Program-made: the position numbers and the translations under genes
The notes under the pieces: generated by a model
Told to the model about the DNA's origin: nothing
Database searches by the model: none
Seen by the model: only the letters and a program-made list of their open reading frames with translations
Assembly: GCA_965183855.1 (NCBI GenBank)
Contig: CBCYMI010000012.1
Coordinates: 1-62,419 of the forward strand
Direction: 5' to 3'
Source: CBCYMI01 sp965183855
Lineage (GTDB): Bacteria > Pseudomonadota > Alphaproteobacteria > Caulobacterales > Maricaulaceae
DNA length: 62,419 nt
Shown here: positions 8,754-18,872 of the stretch, one piece after another
Layout of the letters: every line of letters begins with the position of its first letter
How positions within the stretch are numbered: position 1 is the first letter of the stretch

Positions 8754-9234
8754 TATAAAACCTCACTTCAATTAATAACCAACATATCCTTTAAGCTTAT
8801 AGGCGCTTCCATTTTATATAATGCTTACAAAGCAAGAGCCTAGTTAATCAGCAAACTCGCAATGACAACACTTAAATGATTTCCAATCTCTTTTCTAGCC
8901 ATTAAAAAAACAGTGCTTATAAGACATGTTCGTCAAACTTTTCAATATTCAAATCCAGATTTGCTCTTGCTTACATATACGCATTATTTATTCTATTGGC
9001 AAATAAATCATTTTAACCTGACAGGGGTTAAATCTAAAATACGTATTTACCTCTGTTTTTATTAGATATATCCATCGGTATTCTTCTGTCTCTTAAAAGA
9101 TAAAATTTAAAATAGAAGCTCATTTATGGTTTTCCAGAATGTAATTTTTGATTATACAACCTTATTTTGTATAATAGAAAAAAGAATTTTACGAGGATGA
9201 TTCCCTGTTATTAGAAACAATTATCTCTTATGGT
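8754..9234 (-). other. Gene-free spacer between mutM and echA
   Basis: About 480 bases of AT-rich sequence. No ORF with a recognisable product, RNA gene or hairpin followed by a T-run was seen. It probably contains the promoter for echA and possibly rpsT on the minus strand, but I see no clear -35/-10 pair. Confidence 0.5.
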
Positions 9235-10143
9235 TTAGACTTTATTTTTTTGGCAAATAGGGCAAAAATATGTTGCACGCCCATTAGATATTTGTTTGAT
9301 AATATTTGCTGTACAAGCTTTAGTATGACAAGCTTTTCCCTTTCGATTATAGGCTTGAAAATCATGTTGAAAAAAACCAAGACTGCCATCTGTTAAAACA
9401 TAGTCTTTAAGACTTGATCCTCCTTTTTTAATCGCAATTTGCAAAATATATTTAATGGATTTCACAAGGGTTTTGATCTCATTAGAACCAAGAGAACAGG
9501 CAGGTTGAAAAGGAAAAATACGGGCATTAAATAAAGCTTCTGAAGCATATATATTTCCTATTCCTGCAATTATGCGTTGGTCTAAAAGTGCGGATTTTAT
9601 GGAACAGGTTTTATTTCTTAATTTTTGAGCCAAATAATCAGCATTAAATGCATTATCCAAGGGCTCAACCCCTAGTTTTTTTAACCATTTTGAATTTTCA
9701 ATCTGATCGGTTCGAATAAGATCAATAAATCCAAAACGTCTTACATCATGATAAATTAAAATCGTTTTTTGATCCGTTAAAAAAATAATATGATCGTGTT
9801 TGTTAAAAACAGAGCATATATCAAATTTTTCCAGTAGATTCGAACACGTTGAAGCTATCTTTTCTTTCTCCATAATCTGACGATATAAATCAGAATAGAT
9901 TAATACTCTTCCAGACATGCCAAAATGAATTAAAACCGTATTATTAGAGCATAGATCAATTAAAAGATATTTCGATCTTCTCCTAATATTTAATATTGTT
10001 TGATTGATCAAATTCTCTCTTAAATGGTACGGAATTACATAACGTAGTTTCTGTCTTCTCAGGTGAAGGTCAGTAATACGATGACCGATAAGATTAGCTT
10101 CAATCCCTGATTTGATCGTTTCAACCTCTGGAAGTTCTGGCAT
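9235..10143 (-). CDS. mutM: Formamidopyrimidine-DNA glycosylase (Fpg/MutM)
   Basis: Base-excision enzyme that removes 8-oxoguanine and formamidopyrimidines and nicks the strand. The mature start is MPELPEVETIKSG, with the catalytic Pro after Met and the following Glu; an upstream ORF extension of 33 codons is rejected for this reason. The helix-two-turn-helix segment includes DQRIIAGIGNIYASEALF. The C-terminal zinc finger is present (CHTKAC...CPIC). At 302 residues it is slightly longer than the usual about 270, with an insertion at about residues 85-110. It is divergent from ubiE across 49 bases. Confidence 0.96.
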   Translation of the reverse strand: MPELPEVETIKSGIEANLIGHRITDLHLRRQKLRYVIPYHLRENLINQTILNIRRRSKYLLIDLCSNNTVLIHFGMSGRVLIYSDLYRQIMEKEKIASTCSNLLEKFDICSVFNKHDHIIFLTDQKTILIYHDVRRFGFIDLIRTDQIENSKWLKKLGVEPLDNAFNADYLAQKLRNKTCSIKSALLDQRIIAGIGNIYASEALFNARIFPFQPACSLGSNEIKTLVKSIKYILQIAIKKGGSSLKDYVLTDGSLGFFQHDFQAYNRKGKACHTKACTANIIKQISNGRATYFCPICQKNKV

Positions 10144-10192
10144 GCTCATTTGTCCTGTTGTATATAGAATAAAATAAGGGTATGATTTTCTC

Positions 10193-11071
10193 ATGAATAA
10201 AGAAGAAAATAAAGTCTCTTTTGGTTTAGAGCGCGTCAGCAAGGATCAAAAACAAACACGAGTTAATCATATTTTCACACGTGTTGCAAATCGTTATGAT
10301 TTGATGAATGATTTAATGTCATTCGGAATCCATCGATTATGGAAAGATAGAGCGATCCTAAAAGCAAATCCTCAGCCTGGACATGTTTTTATAGATCTTG
10401 CCGCAGGAACAGGGGATCTTTCAATCCGCTATTTAAACCATGCAAAAACCCTTACAGATTTACGTCAGAAGCGTCAAAAAAACCTGGCTTTTAATTCCAA
10501 AAAATCCTCTCACCATCAAACATCTAAAAAAACAACAGCATTTTTGGTTGATTTAAATGTTGAAATGCTCCTCGCAGGAAGACAAAAAACAGACGCGAAA
10601 GTATGGAATCAATCTCGTGATAAGAAGTCTAGCCAAACAATATCTATGCAATCTTATAATAGCCGCCTTTATAGAATTTGTGGAAATGCACATTCTCTCC
10701 CTTTTTCAGACCAGTTTGCAGATTGTGTCATGATTGCTTTTGGTATGAGAAATATTGCGGATATGCCACTTGCCCTTGCAGAAATATATCGCATATTAAA
10801 GCCTGGTGGACAGTTTCTGTGCTTGGAATTTTCTCACCCCCCATCCAAAATACTCAAAACAATATATACCCAATATGCAACTCATATTATTCCAAAGCTC
10901 GGAGAAAAAATTGCTAATGACCGAGAAAGTTATCAATATCTAATAGACAGTATTGAAACATTTCCATCTGCCGAAACATTTTTAGAAATGATTAAACAAG
11001 CAGGATTTAAACAAACAGGATATACATTTTATTCTTCTGGAATTGTTGCCTTGCATTCAGGATGGCGTTAA
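10193..11071 (+). CDS. ubiE: Ubiquinone/menaquinone biosynthesis C-methyltransferase UbiE
   Basis: Class I SAM methyltransferase of the UbiE/COQ5 family, which methylates the benzoquinol ring in ubiquinone synthesis. Signature parts are VNHIFTRVANRYDLMNDLMS, the SAM motif FIDLAAGTGDLS, FGMRNIADMPLALAE and RILKPGGQFLCLEFS. It has 292 residues against the usual about 250; the excess is a Q/K/S/H-rich stretch at residues 84-118, between the first SAM motif and the acidic DLNVEML strand, and a second near residue 140. Its stop overlaps the start of ubiB, so the two are translationally coupled. Confidence 0.95.
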   Translation: MNKEENKVSFGLERVSKDQKQTRVNHIFTRVANRYDLMNDLMSFGIHRLWKDRAILKANPQPGHVFIDLAAGTGDLSIRYLNHAKTLTDLRQKRQKNLAFNSKKSSHHQTSKKTTAFLVDLNVEMLLAGRQKTDAKVWNQSRDKKSSQTISMQSYNSRLYRICGNAHSLPFSDQFADCVMIAFGMRNIADMPLALAEIYRILKPGGQFLCLEFSHPPSKILKTIYTQYATHIIPKLGEKIANDRESYQYLIDSIETFPSAETFLEMIKQAGFKQTGYTFYSSGIVALHSGWR

Positions 11072-12726
11072 CAAAACAAACCTCTCATGAAAAGAGCGCG
11101 ATAAAGAGAAAACAGGAACACCCCAAACATGATGAGCATAATGATATGAAATACACCAGAGAAAAACTACGTTTATTAAAAATCATCACCACATTAATAC
11201 GCTATGATGTTATTTTTCCAGACACAATTCGAAAACAGATTCCCTGGTCAATCAGACAAATTGGTAGATTATCTCGTTTAATCTCAAATCCAATCAAGCA
11301 AAAAAAAAATTCAAGCATATATGCAAATTCAAAGGAAAATGGGTTGCGGTTTGCTCACGCTTTGGAAAAACTTGGTCCTGCCTTTATTAAACTTGGGCAA
11401 TTCATGGCATCTAGAAGTGATTTGTTTGGTCAAGCTTTCACGGATGGACTTTCCAGACTAAAAGATCAAGCAGAACCTTTTCCTGTTGAACAGGCAAAAC
11501 AGATCTTAAAAGCAGATCTTGGAGAACAAAAACTATCTCATTTTAAAACACTTTCTCCTCCTTTATTTGCTGCCTCCATTGCACAAATTCATCAGTTGAA
11601 AGACCCAAAAACCAATCAACTCAAGGCTGTCAAAATCTTAAGACCTGATATTAAACAGCAATTATCACGAGATATGGAAGCATTCCTATATGCAGCCTAT
11701 CGGATTGAAGCAAAAATACCGAGCTCTCAAAGACTAAAACCTGTTGAATTTATTAAAACATTATCCAGAACCCTTAGACTTGAAACAGATTTAAGGCTGG
11801 AAGCGGCTTCTCAATCCGAAATGAAAACGCCTGCAAGCTATATTAAAGGAATAAAAATTCCAGATATCGACTGGCAATACACACAAGAGAATATTCTGGT
11901 AACAGAATGGATTGACGGAGTTAGCTTAAATAACAGAAAAGCCCTAGATCAACATAAAATTGATCGAAAAACGCTTGCTCGTCTAATTACCCGTTTCTTT
12001 CTAATTTCAGCACTTGATTTTGGTGTTTTTCATGCCGATATCCATGAAGGAAATTTAATTGCCCTAAAAGAAGGAGGGATTGCCCTAGTAGACTTTGGGA
12101 TTATAGGTCGTCTAACAGATGCAGAAAGACGTTATTTAGCCAGAATTCTATACGGGTTTTTAATGTCCGATTATGAGTTTGCAGCAAAGGCACATTTTGA
12201 CGCGGGATATGTCCCACCTCATCATTCAAAAGCAGAATTTGCATCTGCATTAAGAGCTGTCGCAGAGCCTGTTTTTTCACTCAAATCACATGAAGTTTCA
12301 ATGGGAAAAGTTTTATTACACCTGTTTGAAATTACTCATATATTTGACATGCAGCTACGTCCTGAATTAATTTTACTACAAAAAACAATGGTGCAAGTAG
12401 AAGCAACCGCTCGTAATTTAAACCCTTATCATAATATATGGGAAACCTCTCGTCCAATTATTGAAAACTGGATGAAAAATGCTTTAAGCCCAAAACATCA
12501 AATCAGTCATCTCATAGAAGACAGCTATGCATTAAAAGAAACAATACAAGAGTTACCAAAAACCTTAACTATGATTAAAGACCTAACAGAAGAAAAATTG
12601 AAATATGAAACTCAAAAAAAACAGAACCCCAAGAAAAATCATATTCTCTTGTTTTCTTGTTTTCTTATGTGTATATATTTTTTTACTCTATTATTAGCTT
12701 TTGGAATAGGATATTTTTGGAACTAA
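11062..12726 (+). CDS. ubiB: UbiB-family atypical kinase/ATPase for ubiquinone biosynthesis
   Basis: A 554-residue ABC1/ADCK/UbiB protein. It has the family KxGQ motif (FIKLGQFMASRSD), the Ala-rich loop AASIAQIHQL that replaces a P-loop, the catalytic-type DIHEGNL and metal-binding VDFGIIGRL. One or two hydrophobic helices at residues 525-553 anchor it in the membrane. The N-terminus is longer and more basic than usual, with a run of Lys near residue 80. The ATG overlaps the ubiE stop by 10 bases, so they form an operon. Confidence 0.95.
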   Translation: MALTKQTSHEKSAIKRKQEHPKHDEHNDMKYTREKLRLLKIITTLIRYDVIFPDTIRKQIPWSIRQIGRLSRLISNPIKQKKNSSIYANSKENGLRFAHALEKLGPAFIKLGQFMASRSDLFGQAFTDGLSRLKDQAEPFPVEQAKQILKADLGEQKLSHFKTLSPPLFAASIAQIHQLKDPKTNQLKAVKILRPDIKQQLSRDMEAFLYAAYRIEAKIPSSQRLKPVEFIKTLSRTLRLETDLRLEAASQSEMKTPASYIKGIKIPDIDWQYTQENILVTEWIDGVSLNNRKALDQHKIDRKTLARLITRFFLISALDFGVFHADIHEGNLIALKEGGIALVDFGIIGRLTDAERRYLARILYGFLMSDYEFAAKAHFDAGYVPPHHSKAEFASALRAVAEPVFSLKSHEVSMGKVLLHLFEITHIFDMQLRPELILLQKTMVQVEATARNLNPYHNIWETSRPIIENWMKNALSPKHQISHLIEDSYALKETIQELPKTLTMIKDLTEEKLKYETQKKQNPKKNHILLFSCFLMCIYFFTLLLAFGIGYFWN

Positions 12727-13007
12727 AACAAAAAAGCATTTATACGAACGATAAAACCTATATAATGCTTTTAAAAAAAACTTCCTAAAAAGATTGATAC
12801 TTTAGAAAAATAATAAAATGAGAATATAATAATAAAATAAATATAGATTGGCTTGTTTATACAATAGCGTAAACGCCACCTCAAACATCTTTTATTCCAA
12901 AGACAGGACTTGCAACCATGATTTATCCTGTATAAACCTGTTAGAAGAATAGTTAGCTTATATTTTGTAGTGTATAAATTTCAAATATATAATATTCAGA
13001 GGATTTT

Positions 13008-14234
13008 ATGGTAGAATCAAAGATCAAAGATCAAAATCCTGTTTTTGAGAATAAAAAACTGCTCTTGATTATTGGAGGTGGCATTTCTGCATATAAAACT
13101 CAAAATCTCATTCGATTACTGAAAAAAGAAGGTGCCGAGTTTCAAACAATCCTAACAAAATCAGGACAGGAATTTATTACACCTTTATCAATTGCAGCAC
13201 TTTCAGGAATCCCTCCACATCAAGACCTGTTTTCTCCACAGGCTGAAACACAAATGGGGCATATTGCACTTTCCAGACAATGCGATTTAATTATCATCGC
13301 TCCTGCAACAGCAGATCTGATTGCGAAAATGGCTTTAGGACTAGCTTCTGACCTGGCTTCAACTACCCTTTTGGCTGCTGATAAACCTATTTTATGTGCG
13401 CCAGCTATGAATCCAAAAATGTGGTCTCATCCAGCAACACAAACTCATATAGAAACTCTAAAAAAGAGAGGCGTTTTATTTTCAGGACCTCAATTTGGGG
13501 ATATGGCTTGCGGTGAGACAGGAAACGGTCGCATGACACAAGCCGAAGATTTATTAATAGAAATCAACGCTTTTTTTAGCTCTCAACATCATTTAAAAAA
13601 TAAAAAAGTGATCCTGACAGCAGGTCCCACCTATGAACCGATAGACCCTGTTCGATTCATAGGAAACCGCTCTAGTGGAAAACAAGGCTATGCAATCGCA
13701 GAAGCCCTGTCCATTATGGGAGCAAATGTTACGCTTATCTCAGGACCTGTTTCACTTCCTACACCTTATAAAACAAACATCATCTCAGTGGAAACAACAC
13801 AAGAAATGTATGAAGCAACCCTATCTTCCCTACCTGCCGATATTGCAATTTGTACCGCAGCAGTTTGTGACTGGAAACCCAATAACCCAGTACAGAAAAA
13901 ACTTAAAAAAGGAATTGATCAGCCGAATTTTAGTTTCTCAGAAAATCCAGATATTCTAAAAACATTGTCACAACATAAAAACAGACCAAACCTTGTTATT
14001 GGCTTTGCAGCAGAAACCGATAATGTGATTGAATATGCAACCCAAAAATATAATCGAAAGAAATGTGATTGGATTTTTGCAAACAATATTTCAAAAAATC
14101 ATATGGGATCCGATCAAAATAAAGTTAGTTTGATAAATCAATCAGGATGTGAAGAATGGTCTGTTTTATCAAAAAAGGAAATCGGATTTAAAATCGCACA
14201 AAGAATTACAGCCTTTTTTAAAAACCAAATATAA
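13008..14234 (+). CDS. coaBC: Bifunctional phosphopantothenoylcysteine decarboxylase/phosphopantothenate-cysteine ligase CoaBC
   Basis: Two consecutive steps of coenzyme A synthesis in one protein. The CoaC half (about residues 1-190) is a flavoprotein with GGISAYKTQNLIR, the catalytic His in MGHIALSR, the APAMNPKMW motif and the active-site Cys in GDMACGETGNGRM. The CoaB half has TAGPTYEPIDPVRFIGNRS, AAVCDWKP and a C-terminal KKCDWIFANNIS. The length of 408 residues is normal. An AGAGGA ribosome-binding site lies just before the ATG. It follows ubiB after 281 bases with no hairpin terminator visible, so it likely has its own promoter. Confidence 0.96.
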   Translation: MVESKIKDQNPVFENKKLLLIIGGGISAYKTQNLIRLLKKEGAEFQTILTKSGQEFITPLSIAALSGIPPHQDLFSPQAETQMGHIALSRQCDLIIIAPATADLIAKMALGLASDLASTTLLAADKPILCAPAMNPKMWSHPATQTHIETLKKRGVLFSGPQFGDMACGETGNGRMTQAEDLLIEINAFFSSQHHLKNKKVILTAGPTYEPIDPVRFIGNRSSGKQGYAIAEALSIMGANVTLISGPVSLPTPYKTNIISVETTQEMYEATLSSLPADIAICTAAVCDWKPNNPVQKKLKKGIDQPNFSFSENPDILKTLSQHKNRPNLVIGFAAETDNVIEYATQKYNRKKCDWIFANNISKNHMGSDQNKVSLINQSGCEEWSVLSKKEIGFKIAQRITAFFKNQI

Positions 14235-14420
14235 TCAGCATCCTATCTTTCTTAAACAGACAGAGCAATCAAGCGATAATGTCGCAAACCTATATGGTGA
14301 TAGCTATTTTCAGGAAAGAACAAGCCGATTTTATAATCAGAACAAATCATGTTCCTGTTTGTTTATTACTTTGGATTTAAAATCTATTTCTCAACCATAC
14401 AGATTTTTCAATTTTATTAT

Positions 14421-15103
14421 GGACTATCCCAGATAACCGAGATTTGTTATCTGAAGAGCGATGAGAAAGAGTAGATTTCAAGCAAAGCGAAACAAGATAA
14501 GCTAATAAGTGGGTATGAGACAATACGGTGTGCAGTCGAACAGATTGGCGTACATCACAAGATATCAGCCTATTCTTTTTAACAATTTTGCAAAAGAATT
14601 GCCATTCAAATAGAGGCAGAATCTCATAAAAATTTCGGTGGTAAGATTAAAGTTGACGAAAGACGTTCTGACAGTATTCGAAACGCTCGCCATGAGAGAG
14701 GCACGGAGGAAAAAAGAGACCCGTTTTGGTTTGCTAAAGCGCAGGCATAGAGGGTGTACCCAAAAATGATCCATGGGATGATGAATACAAACATGAATGC
14801 CTATTATTAACCACAAGACCGCATTGTTTATATGCATTGTTTGGGTATCATGGATGTGAGCGATTTTAAGCTCTGCCTGTATCCTTCCTTCAATGCTGTT
14901 TGCAGAAAAACATAAATGATATGAGCGCAATTAAGAGATTTTGGAACCAGACCAAACGTCAAAAGCGCGAGATTTAAGGGTGCCCAAAGAGCCTTTTGTG
15001 ATATTCCTGACAGAATCTGTCTGGCAGTTTAATATCCAAAAACGCAACTGAACCCAATAAAGTAATAGGCCAGCCCGTATATTAATCAATCAAATGGGAC
15101 AAC
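14421..15103 (+). mobile_element. Degenerate IS1595-family (IS1016-like) insertion sequence, copy 1
   Basis: A plus-strand transposase relic interrupted by stops and frameshifts in every frame. Pieces match the remnant near 59.8 kb and IS1595/IS1016 transposases: a helix-turn-helix region around 14520-14620, the DDE-domain start IKVDERRSDSIR at about 14650, and a C-terminal FWNQTKRQKREI followed by SKNAT near 14937-15050. The left end GGACTATCCCAGATAA and right end GGGACAACC resemble the ends of the other copies and are roughly inverted. Boundaries are approximate. It cannot encode a working transposase. Confidence 0.75.
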
Positions 15104-15150
15104 CTTTTTATTTCTCTTTCTTTTTATCAGAGATAAAAATATCATTGTTC

Positions 15151-17952
15151 CTATTCGTTTTCTTTAAACCTTTCAAGCAATCGTTCCAGATAGTTTATTT
15201 CTTCTTTCGAACGATGTGTTTGGTTTCTTCTGCGCTTTAATTCCTCCAATATTTCTCTGGCACGCTTTAAGTTATTTTTATCTATAGACTGGCTCAAATC
15301 ATTTTGATCATCACTTAAAATTCTACCTAAAGGATCAAGATTATCCTGGGATTTTCTCAAATCTCCTTTTATAGAGTGTTCAACAAGTGATTTATTAAGC
15401 CCACGTAACGCTCCAATGACCCTGTTTTGTGCTTTAACTGCATCCTGAAAGCGTTCCTGTTCTAGAGCACGGGCTGCATTTTCCATCTCATTTAGTGCTG
15501 TTTGTAATTGCGTTTCCTGATCTTTAGATAAATTTCCGCTTAAGCTCTCAATTTCTTTTCTAAGTGCATTTTGGAGCCCTTTAATTTGACCCGCTGAGTC
15601 TAGACCGAAACTGGGTATAGATTGAGCCTTGTTTTGCAAGCCAGAAGCATTTTCCTGTTTTAAACCGAGAGTTTCTCCATTCTGTTTTTGATTTTTTTCC
15701 TGGAATGAATCACCTTGATACATTCCAATGGTTTGATCTGATTGATTATTATTCCCCTTAACAGTATTCTGGTGTTGTGTGCTATTTTTATTTGCTGATT
15801 TATTAGCATTTTGATTCTGACGAGCTTGTTTTTCTGTCTGTTTTTTTAAGTCACGCTGCTGCGAAATAACTTCTCCTAATTCTTTTAATAAATCTGCTAA
15901 TACTTCATCAATCATATTTTCCTGACCAGATCCTCCAGATCCTGTTACAATATCTAGCTTCATCTGTTCGAGTAATTCTCTGAGTTTTTGGCTGGTCAGC
16001 CTAGCATCCCTATTTAATCCAAGCTGATACGCTTCTTCAATGGCTTTAAGAGCTTCAGCAAACTGATCATTTGAAGGAGATAACGCACCATTATTTGCCT
16101 GACTATTATGAACCCGACCTTCTTCAATAGCAGCAGAAGCAAGCACTCTTAAATAAGCCTTTACGGCCGATTTATAGCGTTCAAACAAAACTTCAAATTC
16201 TGCTTTTGGAGCTTTTCTAGCCAAAGCTTCTGATAAATGTTTCTCAGCTGTTTTTAATGCAGATAAAGCATCTGCCAGGTTTCCAAACTCTGCTCTTTGA
16301 GCAATTTGCCACATTGTTTGAGCCAAACCGTTTAGATCTAGTTGTTTTTCAGCATGCTCTATTCTAGATAAAACATAGCGCAATCCCATATAAACCGTTA
16401 TATCATCATAAAAATAATGAGGAAGATCAAGCAGAGCTCTCATCATATCCGCAAGTTTTTTTATCTCATCTGGAGCTCTTTCCAAACTATATTTCTGGCT
16501 ATCTACAGTATAAACAGGACGGTTTTTAAAATCATGAATGGTTTTATCCTTTTTACGTTCTAAAGGAAGATAAGAATGTGATGAATACATCAGTATTTTT
16601 CTTTGCTCAATAACAGATTTAGCCAATGGATTAACAAATACATGCTCTGGCAAAATTATTTCCTTAGAAACACTAACCCCTTGTTGACCAAGTGAATCAA
16701 CGGCAATAAGCCTCAAAACAACCGTTTGTCCTGCCAGACTATGCTCTGCAAGGTCAAGACTCACGCGCTCTTTTTTAATCTCTTGGCTACCCGATTGATA
16801 AAATGGAATCTGAATCTTATGATCATAATGTGTTATGTGCTGGTTTTGTTGATCTTTTCTTTTTTGACTGATTTTTTTTGGAAAATGATCTATATTTTTA
16901 TCATCTTTCTCAGCTTCGATCAAAAGCGCAATGGATTGAAGACCATAATCATCTGAAGCTTGATAGTAAAAAGAAAGAGTCTGATCCTGTTTTTTAGCAT
17001 TCTTTTCTGCTTCCAGAAAGTGTATTTTAGGAGGCAAATCTTTTAAAAACTGGAAATGCCATGTTTGACTAAAACCTGGTGTTTTTATTTGAATATCCTG
17101 TTTTTTTGCCTTTCCTTCCAATAACAGATTAATTTGATAGCTTTCTCCTTTGAGTTTTGTAATTTGAGCATTCCGCTTAAAATTACCTCCATTCCCATTC
17201 ACAGATGGTTTATACTGACTGCCAGAAACCAATGCTTTTAACCTTGTTCCATTTAAGATAGAAATTCTCTGTTGTTTTCCCTGTTGATCGTTTGAATTAG
17301 GGTTGGATGAATGCATATCCGCAAGCATAATAGCAGATTGATGTGTATATTCTGGTGGTTCAAGCCAAATACGTATTTTAATATCTGTATTCTTGCTTAA
17401 TAACCAACCTGGTTTAAAAGATCGTTTAAGCCGTTCTGAAAGATCTGCTCTAAAAAGAATGCTTATCAGAATGAAAAAAAGAATAATTGGGACATATAAT
17501 GCAAAACGATCATAAGCCAAATAGGTTCTTTCAGGAAGGTTGACATTTAACTTTGTGAGTTTATTTTTTGCATCAAGCTGATGCAATCTCCAAATGAATA
17601 ATTTACGCTCTGATTGAATAACAGGATGATCCTGAAGTGTTTCAAATGGTCTGTCTTTTAATCCAGAATCCATCTCAAGGCGTCGATCAATTTCTTTTGA
17701 ACCTGGAGGTAAAAAGCATTCAATCCGTTTTCTAACCCAATAGAAAGAAAACACTAGAAAACAGAATATAATTCCTAATCTCCAAGGATCTCCAATATAA
17801 TCAATATACCCTGTAATACTCAATCCCAAATAGAATAAAATTCCAAAAACAAGCGGAAGAATATCAGGAATAAGCTTTTCCCAATATAAAACACAAAATG
17901 TACACATTCGTAACCAAAAAATTTTCCTAAAAATGCTCATTTTTGAATGCAT
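15151..17952 (-). CDS. TIGR02302/DUF4175 family membrane protein
   Basis: A 933-residue alphaproteobacterial membrane protein of unknown function. The N-terminus has two transmembrane helices (about residues 28-70) and a third near residue 150, after a conserved cytosolic helix pair. A large, probably periplasmic part follows, with beta-rich segments (YTHQSAIMLAD, YYQASDDYGLQSIALLIEAE) and then long alpha-helical, coiled-coil-like stretches. Residues about 695-790 are Q/N/K-rich and low in complexity. The length is somewhat above the family norm. It is the last gene before an IS remnant and has no operon partner here. I do not assign a function. Confidence 0.85.
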   Translation of the reverse strand: MHSKMSIFRKIFWLRMCTFCVLYWEKLIPDILPLVFGILFYLGLSITGYIDYIGDPWRLGIIFCFLVFSFYWVRKRIECFLPPGSKEIDRRLEMDSGLKDRPFETLQDHPVIQSERKLFIWRLHQLDAKNKLTKLNVNLPERTYLAYDRFALYVPIILFFILISILFRADLSERLKRSFKPGWLLSKNTDIKIRIWLEPPEYTHQSAIMLADMHSSNPNSNDQQGKQQRISILNGTRLKALVSGSQYKPSVNGNGGNFKRNAQITKLKGESYQINLLLEGKAKKQDIQIKTPGFSQTWHFQFLKDLPPKIHFLEAEKNAKKQDQTLSFYYQASDDYGLQSIALLIEAEKDDKNIDHFPKKISQKRKDQQNQHITHYDHKIQIPFYQSGSQEIKKERVSLDLAEHSLAGQTVVLRLIAVDSLGQQGVSVSKEIILPEHVFVNPLAKSVIEQRKILMYSSHSYLPLERKKDKTIHDFKNRPVYTVDSQKYSLERAPDEIKKLADMMRALLDLPHYFYDDITVYMGLRYVLSRIEHAEKQLDLNGLAQTMWQIAQRAEFGNLADALSALKTAEKHLSEALARKAPKAEFEVLFERYKSAVKAYLRVLASAAIEEGRVHNSQANNGALSPSNDQFAEALKAIEEAYQLGLNRDARLTSQKLRELLEQMKLDIVTGSGGSGQENMIDEVLADLLKELGEVISQQRDLKKQTEKQARQNQNANKSANKNSTQHQNTVKGNNNQSDQTIGMYQGDSFQEKNQKQNGETLGLKQENASGLQNKAQSIPSFGLDSAGQIKGLQNALRKEIESLSGNLSKDQETQLQTALNEMENAARALEQERFQDAVKAQNRVIGALRGLNKSLVEHSIKGDLRKSQDNLDPLGRILSDDQNDLSQSIDKNNLKRAREILEELKRRRNQTHRSKEEINYLERLLERFKENE

Positions 17953-18147
17953 ACCACCAACTCACAACATACCAATATACCAATATACATTGGTTTAAAT
18001 ATGTGTCTAAATCTGAACACATAACTGTTTTTATCTATAAATAAATTCATGAAAATATATTTTGCCGTATTTTACTGTCTCCAAAATCGTATTATATCAC
18101 AAAAATTGTTAAAAACAGAGATTTCTAACTGTTATTCCTAAAATAAA

Positions 18148-18789
18148 TTATTCATGATCAGGAGAATCAATTTGTTGATCTGGGTGAGCCGAAATAAACG
18201 CAGGATGGGTTTCACAATGCGTATATACTTTCATTAGATTTGGATAAGATGATAGATCAATCTTAAATCGCAATGCATTATAAATTTGTGGAATTAGATA
18301 AAGATCAGCCATACTAATAGAACCACCATGACAAAAAGGATTGGCAGATATTTGGCTTTCCAAAACCTTAAATCCCTGATGAACCCAGTACTGATACCAG
18401 TCAGATTTTTGCCTGTCATCAATTTGAAAATGATCAACAAGATAGGATAATACCCTTAAATTATTTAAAGGATGAATATCACAAGCAATTATACTGACTG
18501 TTTGTCTGACCATGGCAGATTCATAAGGAGCTTCAGGAATAAGCTTTGGAAATTCAACATACTGATCTAACCATTCTATAATTGCTAATGATTGTGTTAT
18601 TAATCTTCCATCATTAACTTGTAATGCTGGCACTAACCCTTGCCGATTGAGTTTCATATAAGAATCAGATTTCTGTTGATTTTTAAGTAGATTGACAGGG
18701 CAGGTTTCAAACCTAATCTTTTTTAAATATAGTGCGATTCTGACACGATAAGCCGCTGATGAACGGTAATAACTATATAGTTTAATCAT
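18148..18789 (-). CDS. maiA: Maleylacetoacetate isomerase (zeta-class glutathione S-transferase)
   Basis: Converts maleylacetoacetate to fumarylacetoacetate using glutathione in the homogentisate branch of tyrosine breakdown. The N-terminal thioredoxin fold begins MIKLYSYYRSSAAYRVRIAL, with the zeta-class SSxxxR active-site motif, followed by NRQGLVPALQ and TQSLAIIEWL; the C-terminal helical domain includes CDIHPLNNLRVL. The start at 18789 leaves the usual MIKLYSYYRSS N-terminus; an ATG four codons upstream is also possible. It lies 83 bases after fahA on the same strand, so the two are likely cotranscribed. Confidence 0.93.
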   Translation of the reverse strand: MIKLYSYYRSSAAYRVRIALYLKKIRFETCPVNLLKNQQKSDSYMKLNRQGLVPALQVNDGRLITQSLAIIEWLDQYVEFPKLIPEAPYESAMVRQTVSIIACDIHPLNNLRVLSYLVDHFQIDDRQKSDWYQYWVHQGFKVLESQISANPFCHGGSISMADLYLIPQIYNALRFKIDLSSYPNLMKVYTHCETHPAFISAHPDQQIDSPDHE

Positions 18790-18872
18790 AACGAGTCTCA
18801 TTGATTTAAATAACGTTTCAAAACAGAATAATCAACTCTACCTGATTTGAATTTAAAATTATACATCATATC

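Noticed and set aside
12727..13007. tRNA or small RNA gene between ubiB and coaBC
   Set aside because: No cloverleaf, CCA end or conserved T-arm could be found; only AT-rich spacer is seen.
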